From contig CALKUS010000286.1 in NCBI GenBank assembly GCA_937996755.1, positions 1 through 17,299 of the forward strand: a stretch of 17,299 nt of DNA, written 5' to 3'. Positions 1-7,262 of this stretch are shown here, piece by piece. The notes under the pieces are model-generated. The model made no database searches, was not told the origin of the DNA, and saw only the letters and a list, made by a program, of their open reading frames with translations. This DNA comes from an uncultured Pseudomonadota bacterium (GTDB taxonomy: Bacteria; Pseudomonadota; Gammaproteobacteria; Xanthomonadales; Ahniellaceae). The position numbers and the translations under genes are program-made. The stretch's first letter is position 1. Each line of letters starts with the position of its first letter.

Positions 1-736
<736 letters not shown>

Positions 737-761
737 TTGCGCCCGATCACCTTGTGCCTGC

Positions 762-782
762 GCGCGGGGAAAGGCCCCGCGC
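762..782 (-). other. GC-rich hairpin between rlmE and ftsH
   Basis: An 8-bp perfect stem (GCGCGGGG pairing with CCCCGCGC, 5-base loop) occupies most of the 51-base rlmE-ftsH gap, just upstream of the ftsH ribosome binding site. No run of T follows it on the minus strand, so it is not a classical intrinsic terminator. It could affect processing or stability of the joint mRNA. Confidence 0.4.
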
Positions 783-787
783 CGCGT

Positions 788-1420
788 TCATTTCGCCGCG
801 CCCTTGAAGCCGGTCGCGAGTGCGTAGACCTCGGCGCTGCGCGCCCGCGAGGCCTTCGGTTTCCGCATCGTGACCTTGCCGTACCGGGTGCGCAAGTCCT
901 TGAGGTAACTGTCGAACCCGGCACCCTGGAACAGCTTGATCAGCAGCGCTCCGCCCTTCGCCAGGTGCGCTTCCGCGAAGTCGCGCGCCAGCTCGGCGAG
1001 CTCCATCGCGCGCGCCTGGTCCACCGAGGCCACGCCCGTCATATTGGGGGCCATGTCGGACAGGACAAGATCGACCGGCTGGCCGCCGAGCTCCGCCTCC
1101 AGCCGCTTGAGTACCGTATCCTCGCGAAAGTCCCCGTGAATGAATGCGACGCCGGCGATCGGCGGCATCTCGAGGATGTCGAGCGCCACCACGCGCCCGC
1201 GGCCGTCGAGCTGGCGTTGCGCCACCTGCGACCAGCCGCCCGGCGCGGCGCCCAGGTCCACGACCACCATGCCCGGCCTGATCAGGCGATCCCGCTCCAG
1301 CAGCTCCTCGAGCTTGTACGCGGCGCGCGAGCGCATGCCTTCCGCCTGCGCCTTCTTCACGAAGGGATCGGCGAAATGCTCCTTCAGCCAGCGATGGCTG
1401 CTCTTGCTGCGCGTTGCCAA
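788..1420 (-). CDS. rlmE: 23S rRNA 2'-O-ribose methyltransferase RlmE (RrmJ/FtsJ), probable TTG start
   Basis: RlmE uses S-adenosylmethionine to methylate the ribose of U2552 in the A-loop of 23S rRNA during late 50S assembly. The product resembles E. coli RlmE throughout, with the SAM-binding motif VVDLGAAPGGWSQ (53-65), SDMAPNMTG and the K-D-K-E catalytic tetrad. Numbered from the TTG start, these are K36, D122, K162 and E197, each exactly two below the E. coli positions (K38, D124, K164, E199). An ATG at 1516 would add 32 residues and overlap yhbY. The TTG at 1420 sits 6 bases after AGGGA (1427-1431) and gives 210 aa, close to E. coli's 209, so it is preferred. The gene is divergent from yhbY and upstream of ftsH. 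Confidence 0.93.
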   Translation of the reverse strand: MATRSKSSHRWLKEHFADPFVKKAQAEGMRSRAAYKLEELLERDRLIRPGMVVVDLGAAPGGWSQVAQRQLDGRGRVVALDILEMPPIAGVAFIHGDFREDTVLKRLEAELGGQPVDLVLSDMAPNMTGVASVDQARAMELAELARDFAEAHLAKGGALLIKLFQGAGFDSYLKDLRTRYGKVTMRKPKASRARSAEVYALATGFKGAAK

Positions 1421-1459
1421 CGTAAATCCCTGATCCGTAAAGCCGTGTGGCGATGCAGC

Positions 1460-1465
1460 ATGATA
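1460..1465 (-). promoter_or_regulatory. Possible -10 box for rlmE-ftsH (TATCAT)
   Basis: The minus strand reads TATCAT here, one mismatch from TATAAT, about 40 bases before the TTG start of rlmE. No good -35 hexamer lies 16-18 bases upstream, so this is a weak prediction. The 82-base gap between the divergent rlmE and yhbY starts must hold both promoters. Confidence 0.3.
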
Positions 1466-1502
1466 ACCTGAGCGGCCCCCGCTCGCCGCGCGAATCGCTG
1501 AC

Positions 1503-1799
1503 ATGGCACTCACCAACCCGCAACTGCGCTATCTGCGCGGACTCGCCCACGACCTGAACCCGGTGATCATGGTCGGCAACAAGGGCGTCACGGACGCGCT
1601 CGTCGCGGAGCTCGAAGTGGCGCTCGACCACCACGAGCTGGTGAAGGTCCGGATCAGCGCGGGCGACCGCGACGCACGCGACGCGGTGGGCGCAGAGCTC
1701 ATCGCCCGCACGAAGTCGGAAAAGGTGCAGCGCGTGGGCAACGTGCTCTCGCTCTACCGCCGCAACGCCGACAAGCCGAAGCTCGAGCTCCCGCGCTAG
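1503..1799 (+). CDS. yhbY: YhbY-type ribosome assembly RNA-binding protein (CRM domain)
   Basis: This is a 98-aa single-domain CRS1-YhbY (CRM) protein, almost the same length as E. coli YhbY (97 aa), which associates with pre-50S ribosomal particles. The KH-like GxxG region is seen as VGNKGVTD near residue 20-27. The conserved HHELVKVRI segment and the VQRVGNVLSLYR end are also present. It is divergently transcribed from rlmE, the usual proteobacterial arrangement that pairs two late large-subunit assembly factors. There is no clear Shine-Dalgarno sequence before the ATG. Confidence 0.95.
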   Translation: MALTNPQLRYLRGLAHDLNPVIMVGNKGVTDALVAELEVALDHHELVKVRISAGDRDARDAVGAELIARTKSEKVQRVGNVLSLYRRNADKPKLELPR

Positions 1800-1945
1800 G
1801 GTCCGTGTCTTTCATGGTTCGCGTCGAATCGATTTCGCGCATGGATGGCGTTCTCCCGGTCGCAGCGAATTCCCGCGATCGATTTCGCGGCATCGTTCCG
1901 CCGCTGTCGCCGCCCTCGGCGATCTCCACGTAAAGCCCCGGACCC
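1800..1945. repeat. Intergenic region with a 12-bp direct repeat and small hairpin
   Basis: The gap between yhbY and the Mth938-family gene carries ATCGATTTCGCG twice, at 1828-1839 and 1878-1889, exactly 50 bp apart. The second copy overlaps a 6-bp inverted repeat (CCGCGA at 1873-1878, TCGCGG at 1885-1890). No T-tract or clear promoter is visible. I see no coding frame of family resemblance on either strand. Confidence 0.4.
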
Positions 1946-2323
1946 ATGCAACTCACGCAGCAACCGTTCGGCGCGGCGCTGTTCATCCGGCGTGTCGGCG
2001 AGCGCGGCATCACGGTCGTCGACCGCGAGCTCGCGCGCAGCTTCGCGCTGTCGCCCGAGCGCGTGATCGAGGACTGGTCGCCCACCACGCCCGCCGCGAT
2101 CGACGCCGCCGCAACGACCGCCCTGCTCGCGCTCGAACCGCAGGTCGTGCTGCTCGGCACCGGAGCGAAGCTGGTGCGCCCGCCGGTCGCCGGGCTCGCG
2201 CCGTTCCTGACGCGCGGCATCGGTTGCGAAGTGATGGACAACGCCGCGGCCGCGCGCACGTTCAACCTGCTCGCGGGCGAAGGTCGCCGCGTCGTCGCCG
2301 CGTTCGTACTGCCCGCGACGTAG
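1946..2323 (+). CDS. Mth938-domain (DUF498/DUF598) protein
   Basis: A 125-aa protein of the Mth938/NDUFAF3-like family. The family marks visible are the strand-rich middle (PQVVLLGTGAKLVRPP, about 73-88), then GIGCEVMDNAAAARTFNLL and a final RRVVAAFVLPA. The human relatives NDUFAF3 and AAMDC work in complex I assembly and other settings, but the bacterial role is not established and none is claimed here. The gene follows yhbY by 146 bases and precedes the TonB-like gene by 178 bases, so operon membership is uncertain. The ATG has only a weak purine stretch upstream (GGACCC). Confidence 0.85.
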   Translation: MQLTQQPFGAALFIRRVGERGITVVDRELARSFALSPERVIEDWSPTTPAAIDAAATTALLALEPQVVLLGTGAKLVRPPVAGLAPFLTRGIGCEVMDNAAAARTFNLLAGEGRRVVAAFVLPAT

Positions 2324-2328
2324 CGTAT

Positions 2329-2344
2329 TCCGCCCGCAGGCGGA
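2329..2344. terminator. Small hairpin after the Mth938-family gene
   Basis: TCCGCC and GGCGGA form a 6-bp perfect stem with a 4-base loop 5 bases after the stop codon. No T-rich tail follows, so termination is possible but unproven. The remaining stretch to the next start at 2502 shows no gene. Confidence 0.3.
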
Positions 2345-2501
2345 GCTCCCCGTTAACCCCCGATCGCGCGCCTCGCCGTTCAACCGTTCGAGCGCGACGC
2401 CGGTCGGATTCGTATGCCGAAAGTCATGGACCGGCGTAGCGTGGATGCTGCGGGCGGCGCTCGCGCCGTTCGTCATTCCAGACCACGACGAGGGGACGAC
2501 C

Positions 2502-3170
2502 ATGGTGCAGGTACACGCCGCGAAACCCGCCTTCGAGCGCCCGGATCCCGTGCGCATCGCCGCGATGAGCGGCGCGCTCTCGCTGAACCTCGCAGGATTG
2601 TTCCTGCTGCTGATCCCGATCGTGATGCCATCGGCGCCGGCACGCGTGGAGCCGCCGGCCAGGGACAGGACGTGGGTCGATTTCATACCCGTGAAACCGA
2701 AGCCCGTTCCCACCGTCCTGCCGCCGATCCCGCCGGCGCCGCGTATCGAGCACGTCACGCCTCCGCCGCCGGTGCGCACGACCACGATCGAGGCGCCGAC
2801 GACGACCGAGCCAGTCGACGCGAGCAACGTCGTCGCGCCGCCGCCGATCGACACGCCCAATGTTTCGTCGGTGCCCTCCGGCCCGATCGAAGTCGGCGCG
2901 CTCGGCACGCGGTTCGCGAGTGCACCGAAGTACCCGATCCCCGAGCTCAAGCGCGGGATCGAGGGCACCGTCATGTTGCGCATCCTCGTCGGCACGGACG
3001 GAACCCCGCTCCAGGTCGACATCGAGCGCAGCAGCGGTTCCCGCGGGCTCGACCGGGCCGCGCGCGAGCACGTGCTCAAGAAGTGGCGCTTCCAGCCGGC
3101 GATGCAGGACGGCGTTCCCGTGCAGGCCTGGGGTCGCGTGCCGATCGTGTTCACGCTGGGCCGAGCGTAA
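2502..3170 (+). CDS. TonB-like energy transducer
   Basis: A 222-aa protein with TonB architecture: a short cytoplasmic N-terminus, one membrane helix (about 21-43), a long Pro/Thr/Val-rich periplasmic linker (about 50-128, with PVKPKP and PPPPV stretches) and a C-terminal TonB domain (about 140-221). The C-terminal domain shows APKYPIPELKRGIEGTV, the SSGSRGLDRAA helix and KKWRFQPA. TonB proteins pass proton-motive-force energy from ExbB-ExbD to outer-membrane receptors. No exbB or exbD is present here, so this is either a solitary TonB paralogue or one relying on a distant complex. The start is fixed by GAGGGG at 2490-2495, 6 bases before the ATG. An upstream in-frame ATG at 2445 lacks this support. 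The stop lies 4 bases from the rpoS stop on the opposite strand. Confidence 0.9.
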   Translation: MVQVHAAKPAFERPDPVRIAAMSGALSLNLAGLFLLLIPIVMPSAPARVEPPARDRTWVDFIPVKPKPVPTVLPPIPPAPRIEHVTPPPPVRTTTIEAPTTTEPVDASNVVAPPPIDTPNVSSVPSGPIEVGALGTRFASAPKYPIPELKRGIEGTVMLRILVGTDGTPLQVDIERSSGSRGLDRAAREHVLKKWRFQPAMQDGVPVQAWGRVPIVFTLGRA

Positions 3171-3174
3171 GACT

Positions 3175-4074
3175 TCAGCGCCGGCGGGGTTTGCTCCCGC
3201 CGGCGCTGTCGCGCAATCGCGCGAGTGCCTCGAGCTGGATCTGGCGCACGCGCTCGCGCGTGACGCCGAGGTGCGCGGCGATCTCGGCGAGCGACTGCAC
3301 GGAGTGCTCGCCCAGGCCGTAGCGGCGCGCGATCACGTCGCGCTGCCGCGGCGGCAGCTTCGCCAGCCACGTCTCGAGCTTGTTCGCGGCCGCCGCATCG
3401 GCGAGCAGCGACAGCGGGTCCGCTTCCGCTTCGCCGGCCATCGCTTCCGCGAGCTGGCGGTCGTCCTCGGGCGACATCGGCGCATCGAGCGAGCTCACGC
3501 GCTCGTTGAGCGAGAACAGCTGCGCGACTTCCGACGTGTCCTTGCCGACGATGCGCGCGAGCTCGTCCAGCGTCGGCGGGTGGCCCTGCTTGCGCGCGAC
3601 CTCGCGGTTCGCACGCAGCACGGCGGCGAGGTCGCGCACCACGTGCACCGGCAGCCGCACCGTGCGCCCCTGGTTGATGAGCGCGCGCTCGATCGCCTGC
3701 CGGATCCACCACATGGCGTAGGTCGAGAACCGGAAGCCCCGTTCCGGATCGAATTTCTCGACCGCGCGGATCAGCCCGAGGTTGCCTTCCGCGATGAGGT
3801 CGAGCAGCGGCATGCCGCGGCGCGCGTAGTTGCGCGCGGCGTTCACGACGAGCCGCAGGTTCGCCTCGATCAGGTGCGCGCGCGCGTTCGCGTCGCCGTC
3901 GCGCGACAGGCGCCCGAGGCGCACTTCCTCGTCGGCATCGAGCAGCGGGATGAGGCCGATCTCGTTGAGGTAGGCGGTCGTCGAGTTGCGGAATTCCTCG
4001 ACGTGCGGCTCGCCCGGCGCGAACAGCTCGAGCAGGTCGGCAGGATCCAGCGCGTTGTCGGGATCGTGCTGCAT
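3175..4074 (-). CDS. rpoS: RNA polymerase sigma factor RpoS (sigma-38)
   Basis: A 299-aa sigma-70-family factor that directs stationary-phase and general stress transcription. It starts in region 1.2 (STTAYLNEIGLIPLL, 31-45). Region 2 follows (about 71-135, with DLIAEGNLGLIRAVEKFD and FRFSTYAMWWIRQAI), then region 3 (about 140-215) and region 4 with a helix-turn-helix (SLAEIAAHLGVTRERVRQ, 261-278). K162 aligns with E. coli K173, the residue used for RssB recognition. The identification as RpoS rather than RpoH or RpoD rests on length, sequence and its place directly after nlpD in a surE-pcm-nlpD-rpoS cluster. GGAGG at 4081-4085, 6 bases from the ATG, is a strong ribosome binding site. The C-terminus is shorter than in E. 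coli and ends KPRRR. Confidence 0.96.
   Translation of the reverse strand: MQHDPDNALDPADLLELFAPGEPHVEEFRNSTTAYLNEIGLIPLLDADEEVRLGRLSRDGDANARAHLIEANLRLVVNAARNYARRGMPLLDLIAEGNLGLIRAVEKFDPERGFRFSTYAMWWIRQAIERALINQGRTVRLPVHVVRDLAAVLRANREVARKQGHPPTLDELARIVGKDTSEVAQLFSLNERVSSLDAPMSPEDDRQLAEAMAGEAEADPLSLLADAAAANKLETWLAKLPPRQRDVIARRYGLGEHSVQSLAEIAAHLGVTRERVRQIQLEALARLRDSAGGSKPRRR
3176..3208. terminator. Perfect 13-bp inverted repeat at the convergent tonB-like/rpoS ends
   Basis: Bases 3176-3188 and 3196-3208 are exact inverted repeats around a 7-base loop. The element lies inside the last codons of rpoS (around GGSKPRRR) and 6 bases after the tonB-like stop. It is well placed to be a two-way terminator, but no T-run follows on either strand. 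It may instead block read-through or protect 3' ends. Confidence 0.5.
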
Positions 4075-4090
4075 GGCACGCCTCCGCGGC

Positions 4091-5128
4091 TCAGCGCCGT
4101 GGCAGGTAACGCGACGGATCCACGGGCTTGCCGCCGCGCCGGATCTCGAAGTGCAGCGCGTCGACGGCGGCCGGGCTGCGGCCCATTTCCGCGATCGCCT
4201 GGCCCGCGCGCACGCGTTGGCCTTCGGCGACGAGCCGCTTGCGGTTGTAGCCGTACGCGCTCAGGAACTCGGCATCGTGCTTGATGATGATCAGCTCGCC
4301 GTAGCCGATCAAGCCGTTGCCGCTGTACACCACTTCGCCGTCGGCCGCGGCGAGCACGGACTGTCCCGCGTTGCCCGCGATGTCGAGCCCCTGGCGCGCC
4401 GGATCGGCCGCGTCGTAACCCGCGACGACGCGACCGGACGCGGGCCAGCGCCAGCCGATGCCCGCGACGCGCTGCGTCGGCCCGGGCTCGATCGCCGCGG
4501 CGATCGGCGCCGGCGTGGGCGTCGGCTTTACTACCGGCATCGGCGTCGGCGTCGGCGTCGGTGCGGGCACGACTTCGCGCGTCGTGCTCTGCGTCACGCG
4601 CGTGGTCGGCTCGCCGCGCACCGGCGTCGTCGTCGTGGTGGTCGTGACCGTCGTCGTAGTCGTGCGCTCGACCGTCCGCGGCAGCGGGCTCGGCCGTGGC
4701 GTCGGTGTCGCAACGGGTGCCGGCGCAGGGCGCGGTGTCGCGACGGGCGGCGGCAGCGGCTCCGGCGCGAGCGGCACGACGGCCGCTTCCTCGCGCACGG
4801 GCGCGACGGCGATCGTCTGGTCGTGGCCGAGCGGCGGTGCCGTGGGCGTGTGCGAAACGACGCCGTTCGGATGCAGCACGAGGCGCTGGCCGGGACGCAG
4901 CAGGTACGGCGGCGACAGCCCGTTCCACGCCGCGATCTGGCGGTAATCGAGGTTCCGGCGGAACGCGATTCCGTAGAGCGTGTCGCCGCCCTGCACGACG
5001 TATTCCGGCGCGACGCGCTCTTCCTGCGCGAGCGGCAGCGTCGAACGCTCGACCACGGGCGCCACGCCGTCGCTCGCGCAACCGGCGAACAGCAGGGACG
5101 TCAGGATGATGAGGGCGAGCTTGCGCAC
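4091..5128 (-). CDS. nlpD: NlpD-like murein hydrolase activator lipoprotein (LysM + degenerate M23)
   Basis: NlpD is an outer-membrane lipoprotein that activates an amidase for septal peptidoglycan splitting. Starting at the GTG at 5128, the 345-aa product has a short signal peptide ending in the lipobox LFAG-C (Cys17). A LysM domain follows (about 43-87, VVQGGDTLYGIA to RPGQRLVLHP), then a long Pro/Thr-rich linker (about 95-215) and an M23/LytM domain (about 225-343). The M23 metal ligands look lost: QGLDIAG replaces HxGxD and SAYGYN replaces the HxH motif, while LHFEIR is kept. This fits a non-catalytic activator. The longer frame opening at 5242 would overlap the upstream gene and hide the signal peptide. 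GTG lies 7 bases after the yqaA-like stop, suggesting coupled translation. rpoS follows 16 bases later. Confidence 0.93.
   Translation of the reverse strand: MRKLALIILTSLLFAGCASDGVAPVVERSTLPLAQEERVAPEYVVQGGDTLYGIAFRRNLDYRQIAAWNGLSPPYLLRPGQRLVLHPNGVVSHTPTAPPLGHDQTIAVAPVREEAAVVPLAPEPLPPPVATPRPAPAPVATPTPRPSPLPRTVERTTTTTVTTTTTTTPVRGEPTTRVTQSTTREVVPAPTPTPTPMPVVKPTPTPAPIAAAIEPGPTQRVAGIGWRWPASGRVVAGYDAADPARQGLDIAGNAGQSVLAAADGEVVYSGNGLIGYGELIIIKHDAEFLSAYGYNRKRLVAEGQRVRAGQAIAEMGRSPAAVDALHFEIRRGGKPVDPSRYLPRR
4535..4668 (-). repeat. Simple-sequence tracts coding the NlpD Thr/Pro linker
   Basis: Two low-complexity patches lie in nlpD. Near 4540-4562 are GGCGTC-type hexamers, read on the minus strand as repeated Pro-Thr codons. 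Near 4621-4668 are GTC/GTG-type triplets, coding two runs of Thr (about residues 156-168). Both are in frame, so copy changes would alter linker length without breaking the gene. Confidence 0.6.
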
Positions 5129-5135
5129 GATTCGA

Positions 5136-5720
5136 TCAATGCCAGAACTTGAGTGCCACGACCAGTGCGACGAGCAGCGCGAGCGCCACCCAGCCGATCG
5201 GCTCGATCCACTTGTGGATCCACGCCTCCGCGCGCTCGCCACCCCAGCGCAGCAGCGCCGCGACCAGGAACACGCGCTTGCCGCGGCCGATGACCGCGCC
5301 CGCGAAGAACGGCAGCAGCGGCATGCCCACGGCGCCGGACGCGAGCGTCAGTATCTTGAACGGAATCGGGGTGAAACCGCCGATCAGCAACAACCAGAAA
5401 CCATGTGCGGCGGCGACTTCCCTCACCTCCAGGAACTTGTCCCACCAGCCGAGCTTCTCGAGCAGCGGCTGCGCCGTCTCGATCGCGTAGTAGCCGATCG
5501 CATAGCCGACGCACGCGCCGAGCAGCGAGCCGACGAGGCTGATGGTCGCGAACCAGAACGCGCGGCGCGGCTGCGCCAGCGACATCGGCGCGAGCATCAC
5601 CTCGGGCGGGATCGGGAAGAAGATCGCCTCGAAGAAACTCAGGCCGCCGAGGAAAGCCGGCGCCTTCGGATGCTTCGACCAGCGCAGTGCGCGCTCGTAC
5701 CACGGGGCAAAAAGCTTCAT
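5136..5720 (-). CDS. YqaA-like DedA/VTT-domain membrane protein
   Basis: A 194-aa polytopic membrane protein of the SNARE-associated/DedA (VTT) superfamily, closest in layout to the YqaA subgroup. Visible marks are FFEAIFFPIPPEVMLAPMSL (29-48), a glycine-rich helix (SLVGSLLGACVGYAIGYY, 61-78) and the re-entrant-loop motif GGFTPIPFK (114-122). Further hydrophobic segments lie near 125-158 and 173-192. DedA relatives include flippases for undecaprenyl phosphate or phosphatidylethanolamine, but the YqaA branch has no settled substrate and none is assigned. Its ATG overlaps the pcm stop (ATGA at 5717-5720), and nlpD starts 7 bases after its stop, so it is firmly in the surE-rpoS operon. Confidence 0.88.
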   Translation of the reverse strand: MKLFAPWYERALRWSKHPKAPAFLGGLSFFEAIFFPIPPEVMLAPMSLAQPRRAFWFATISLVGSLLGACVGYAIGYYAIETAQPLLEKLGWWDKFLEVREVAAAHGFWLLLIGGFTPIPFKILTLASGAVGMPLLPFFAGAVIGRGKRVFLVAALLRWGGERAEAWIHKWIEPIGWVALALLVALVVALKFWH

Positions 5721-6391
5721 GCCAGCCCGCCCAGCAACGGCACGAAAGCGACGGCACCGAGCGTCTCGCGCTGCACGCCGTCCGCCGTGCGGCGCAGGCG
5801 CACGAGCGTCTGGCTGCCGGCTGGCCCGACCGGCGCGACGAGCACGCCGCCCGGCGCGAGCTGGTCGACGAGCGCGGCAGGCACGTCTTCGCCCGCGGCC
5901 GTCACGACGATCGCGTCGAACGGCGCTTCCTCCGGCCAGCCGAGGCGGCCGTCGTCGTGGCGCGAGCGCACGTTGTTCAGTCCCAGCTTGCGGAAGCGCG
6001 AGCGCGCCTGTGTGAGCAGCTTCAGGATCCGCTCGACCGTGAACACCTGCTCGACGAGCGGTGCGAGCACGGCCGCCTGGTAGCCCGAGCCGGTGCCGAT
6101 CTCGAGCACGCGCTTCGGCGCGACTTCGAGGATCGCCTGCGTCATCAGCGCGACGATGTACGGCTGCGAGATGGTCTGGCCGAGCCCGATCGGCAGCGCG
6201 GAGTCCTCGTACGCGCGCGATTCGAGCGCTTCCTCGACGAACAGGTGGCGCGGCAGGTTGCGCACGACTTCGAGCACGCGGGCGTTCGTGATGCCTTCGG
6301 CGCGCAGGCGCTCGACCAGTCGGTCGCGCGTGCGTTGCGAAGTCATGCCGAGGCCCTGGCTGGCGCGCGGCTTGCCGCCGAACACGGTCAT
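5717..6391 (-). CDS. pcm: Protein-L-isoaspartate O-methyltransferase
   Basis: Pcm methylates L-isoaspartyl residues formed in ageing proteins so that they can return to L-aspartate. The 224-aa product matches the family along its length: PRHLFVEEALESRAYEDSALPIG (47-69) with the substrate-binding GQTISQPYIVA, SAM motif I VLEIGTGSGYQAAVLAPL (95-112) and FDAIVVTAAGEDVPAALVDQL. The start at 6391 overlaps the surE stop as ATGA. A second in-frame ATG (M16, MTSQRTRDRL) would give 209 aa, almost the E. coli length of 208, and could be the true start. Its stop overlaps the next ATG in the same way, so translation of surE, pcm and the yqaA-like gene is probably coupled. Confidence 0.94.
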   Translation of the reverse strand: MTVFGGKPRASQGLGMTSQRTRDRLVERLRAEGITNARVLEVVRNLPRHLFVEEALESRAYEDSALPIGLGQTISQPYIVALMTQAILEVAPKRVLEIGTGSGYQAAVLAPLVEQVFTVERILKLLTQARSRFRKLGLNNVRSRHDDGRLGWPEEAPFDAIVVTAAGEDVPAALVDQLAPGGVLVAPVGPAGSQTLVRLRRTADGVQRETLGAVAFVPLLGGLA

Positions 6392-7170
6392 GCGCGCGTC
6401 GGCCCGCCGAGCGTCGCCGTGAGCGGGCCGATCCAGCTCGCCACTTTCTCGAGCGCCTGGTAGCGCGTGAGGTCGACGTGGATCGGCGTGATCGAGATGT
6501 GCCCCGTGCGCACGGCGTGGAAGTCCGTGCCCGGGCCGGCGTCCTGCTCCGCGCCGGGCGGGCCGATCCAGAAGATCGGGCGGCCGCGCGGATCGCGCTG
6601 CGCGATGCACGGCTCGGAACGGTGGCGATGGCCGAGGCGCGTGACCTCGAAGCCCGCGATCTCGTCCCACGGCCGGTCGGGGACGTTCACGTTCAGGATG
6701 GTGTCGGCCGGCAACGGCTCGACCAGCAGGCGCTGCATGATCACGAGCGCCGCCTGCGCCGCGGTCTCGAAATACTCGCCGCGGTGGTCGCGGCTGGCGA
6801 GCGACACGGCGATCGCGGGCAGGCCGAGGAAGCGGCCCTCCATCGCGGCGGCGACGGTGCCGGAATAGATCACGTCGTCGCCGAGGTTCGCCGAATTGTT
6901 GATGCCCGACACGACGATGTCCTGCTCGTCCTCGAGCAGGCCGGCCAGCGCCAGGTGCACGCAGTCGGTCGGGGTGCCGGCGACGCGGTAATAGCCGTTG
7001 TCCATCCGCGCGATGCGGATCGGCTGGTCGAGCGTGAGCGAGTTGCTGGCCCCGCTGCGGTCGCGGTCGGGCGCGACCACGGTGACTTTGCCGACCTCGG
7101 CCAGGCGCTGCGCCAGGATGCGGATGCCGGGCGCGTCGACGCCGTCGTCGTTGGAAATCAGGACTTTCAT
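6388..7170 (-). CDS. surE: 5'/3'-nucleotidase SurE
   Basis: SurE is a metal-dependent phosphatase acting on nucleoside 5'- and 3'-monophosphates and on short polyphosphates. It is linked to stationary-phase survival. The 260-aa product carries all known metal-site residues: D8 and D9 in ISNDDG, S39 in DRDRSGAS and N91 in SGINNSANLG. The family stretch YSGTVAAAMEG and the C-terminal HISITPIHVDLT are also present. It is the first gene of the surE-pcm-yqaA-nlpD-rpoS run. The start codon has no Shine-Dalgarno sequence. Its leader is instead pyrimidine-rich (CCCGCTTTTTCCCCGC). Confidence 0.96.
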   Translation of the reverse strand: MKVLISNDDGVDAPGIRILAQRLAEVGKVTVVAPDRDRSGASNSLTLDQPIRIARMDNGYYRVAGTPTDCVHLALAGLLEDEQDIVVSGINNSANLGDDVIYSGTVAAAMEGRFLGLPAIAVSLASRDHRGEYFETAAQAALVIMQRLLVEPLPADTILNVNVPDRPWDEIAGFEVTRLGHRHRSEPCIAQRDPRGRPIFWIGPPGAEQDAGPGTDFHAVRTGHISITPIHVDLTRYQALEKVASWIGPLTATLGGPTRA

Positions 7171-7198
7171 TGCGGGGAAAAAGCGGGAATGGCCGCGG

Positions 7199-7204
7199 AT
7201 TGTA
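7199..7204 (-). promoter_or_regulatory. Possible -10 box of the surE operon (TACAAT)
   Basis: The minus strand reads TACAAT here, one base from TATAAT, giving a predicted transcript start near 7192 and a leader of about 22 bases. No convincing -35 hexamer is seen at the usual distance. The 92-base gap to the divergent Smr gene must carry both promoters. Confidence 0.35.
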
Positions 7205-7262
7205 CCGGACAGGCCCGCCGGGCGACTCCCGCTCGCGACGCTTTGGCCCCACCATAAGCAAC

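Noticed and set aside
2445..2501. Upstream ATG start for the tonB-like gene
   Set aside because: It would add 19 residues without family support and lacks the GAGGGG site found 6 bases before the ATG at 2502.
1796..3712. 638-aa minus-strand open frame across the Mth938-family gene, the tonB-like gene and the rpoS end
   Set aside because: It is antisense to two recognisable genes and overlaps rpoS in another frame. The composition is Arg/Ala/Gly-rich noise typical of high GC, with no recognisable domain.
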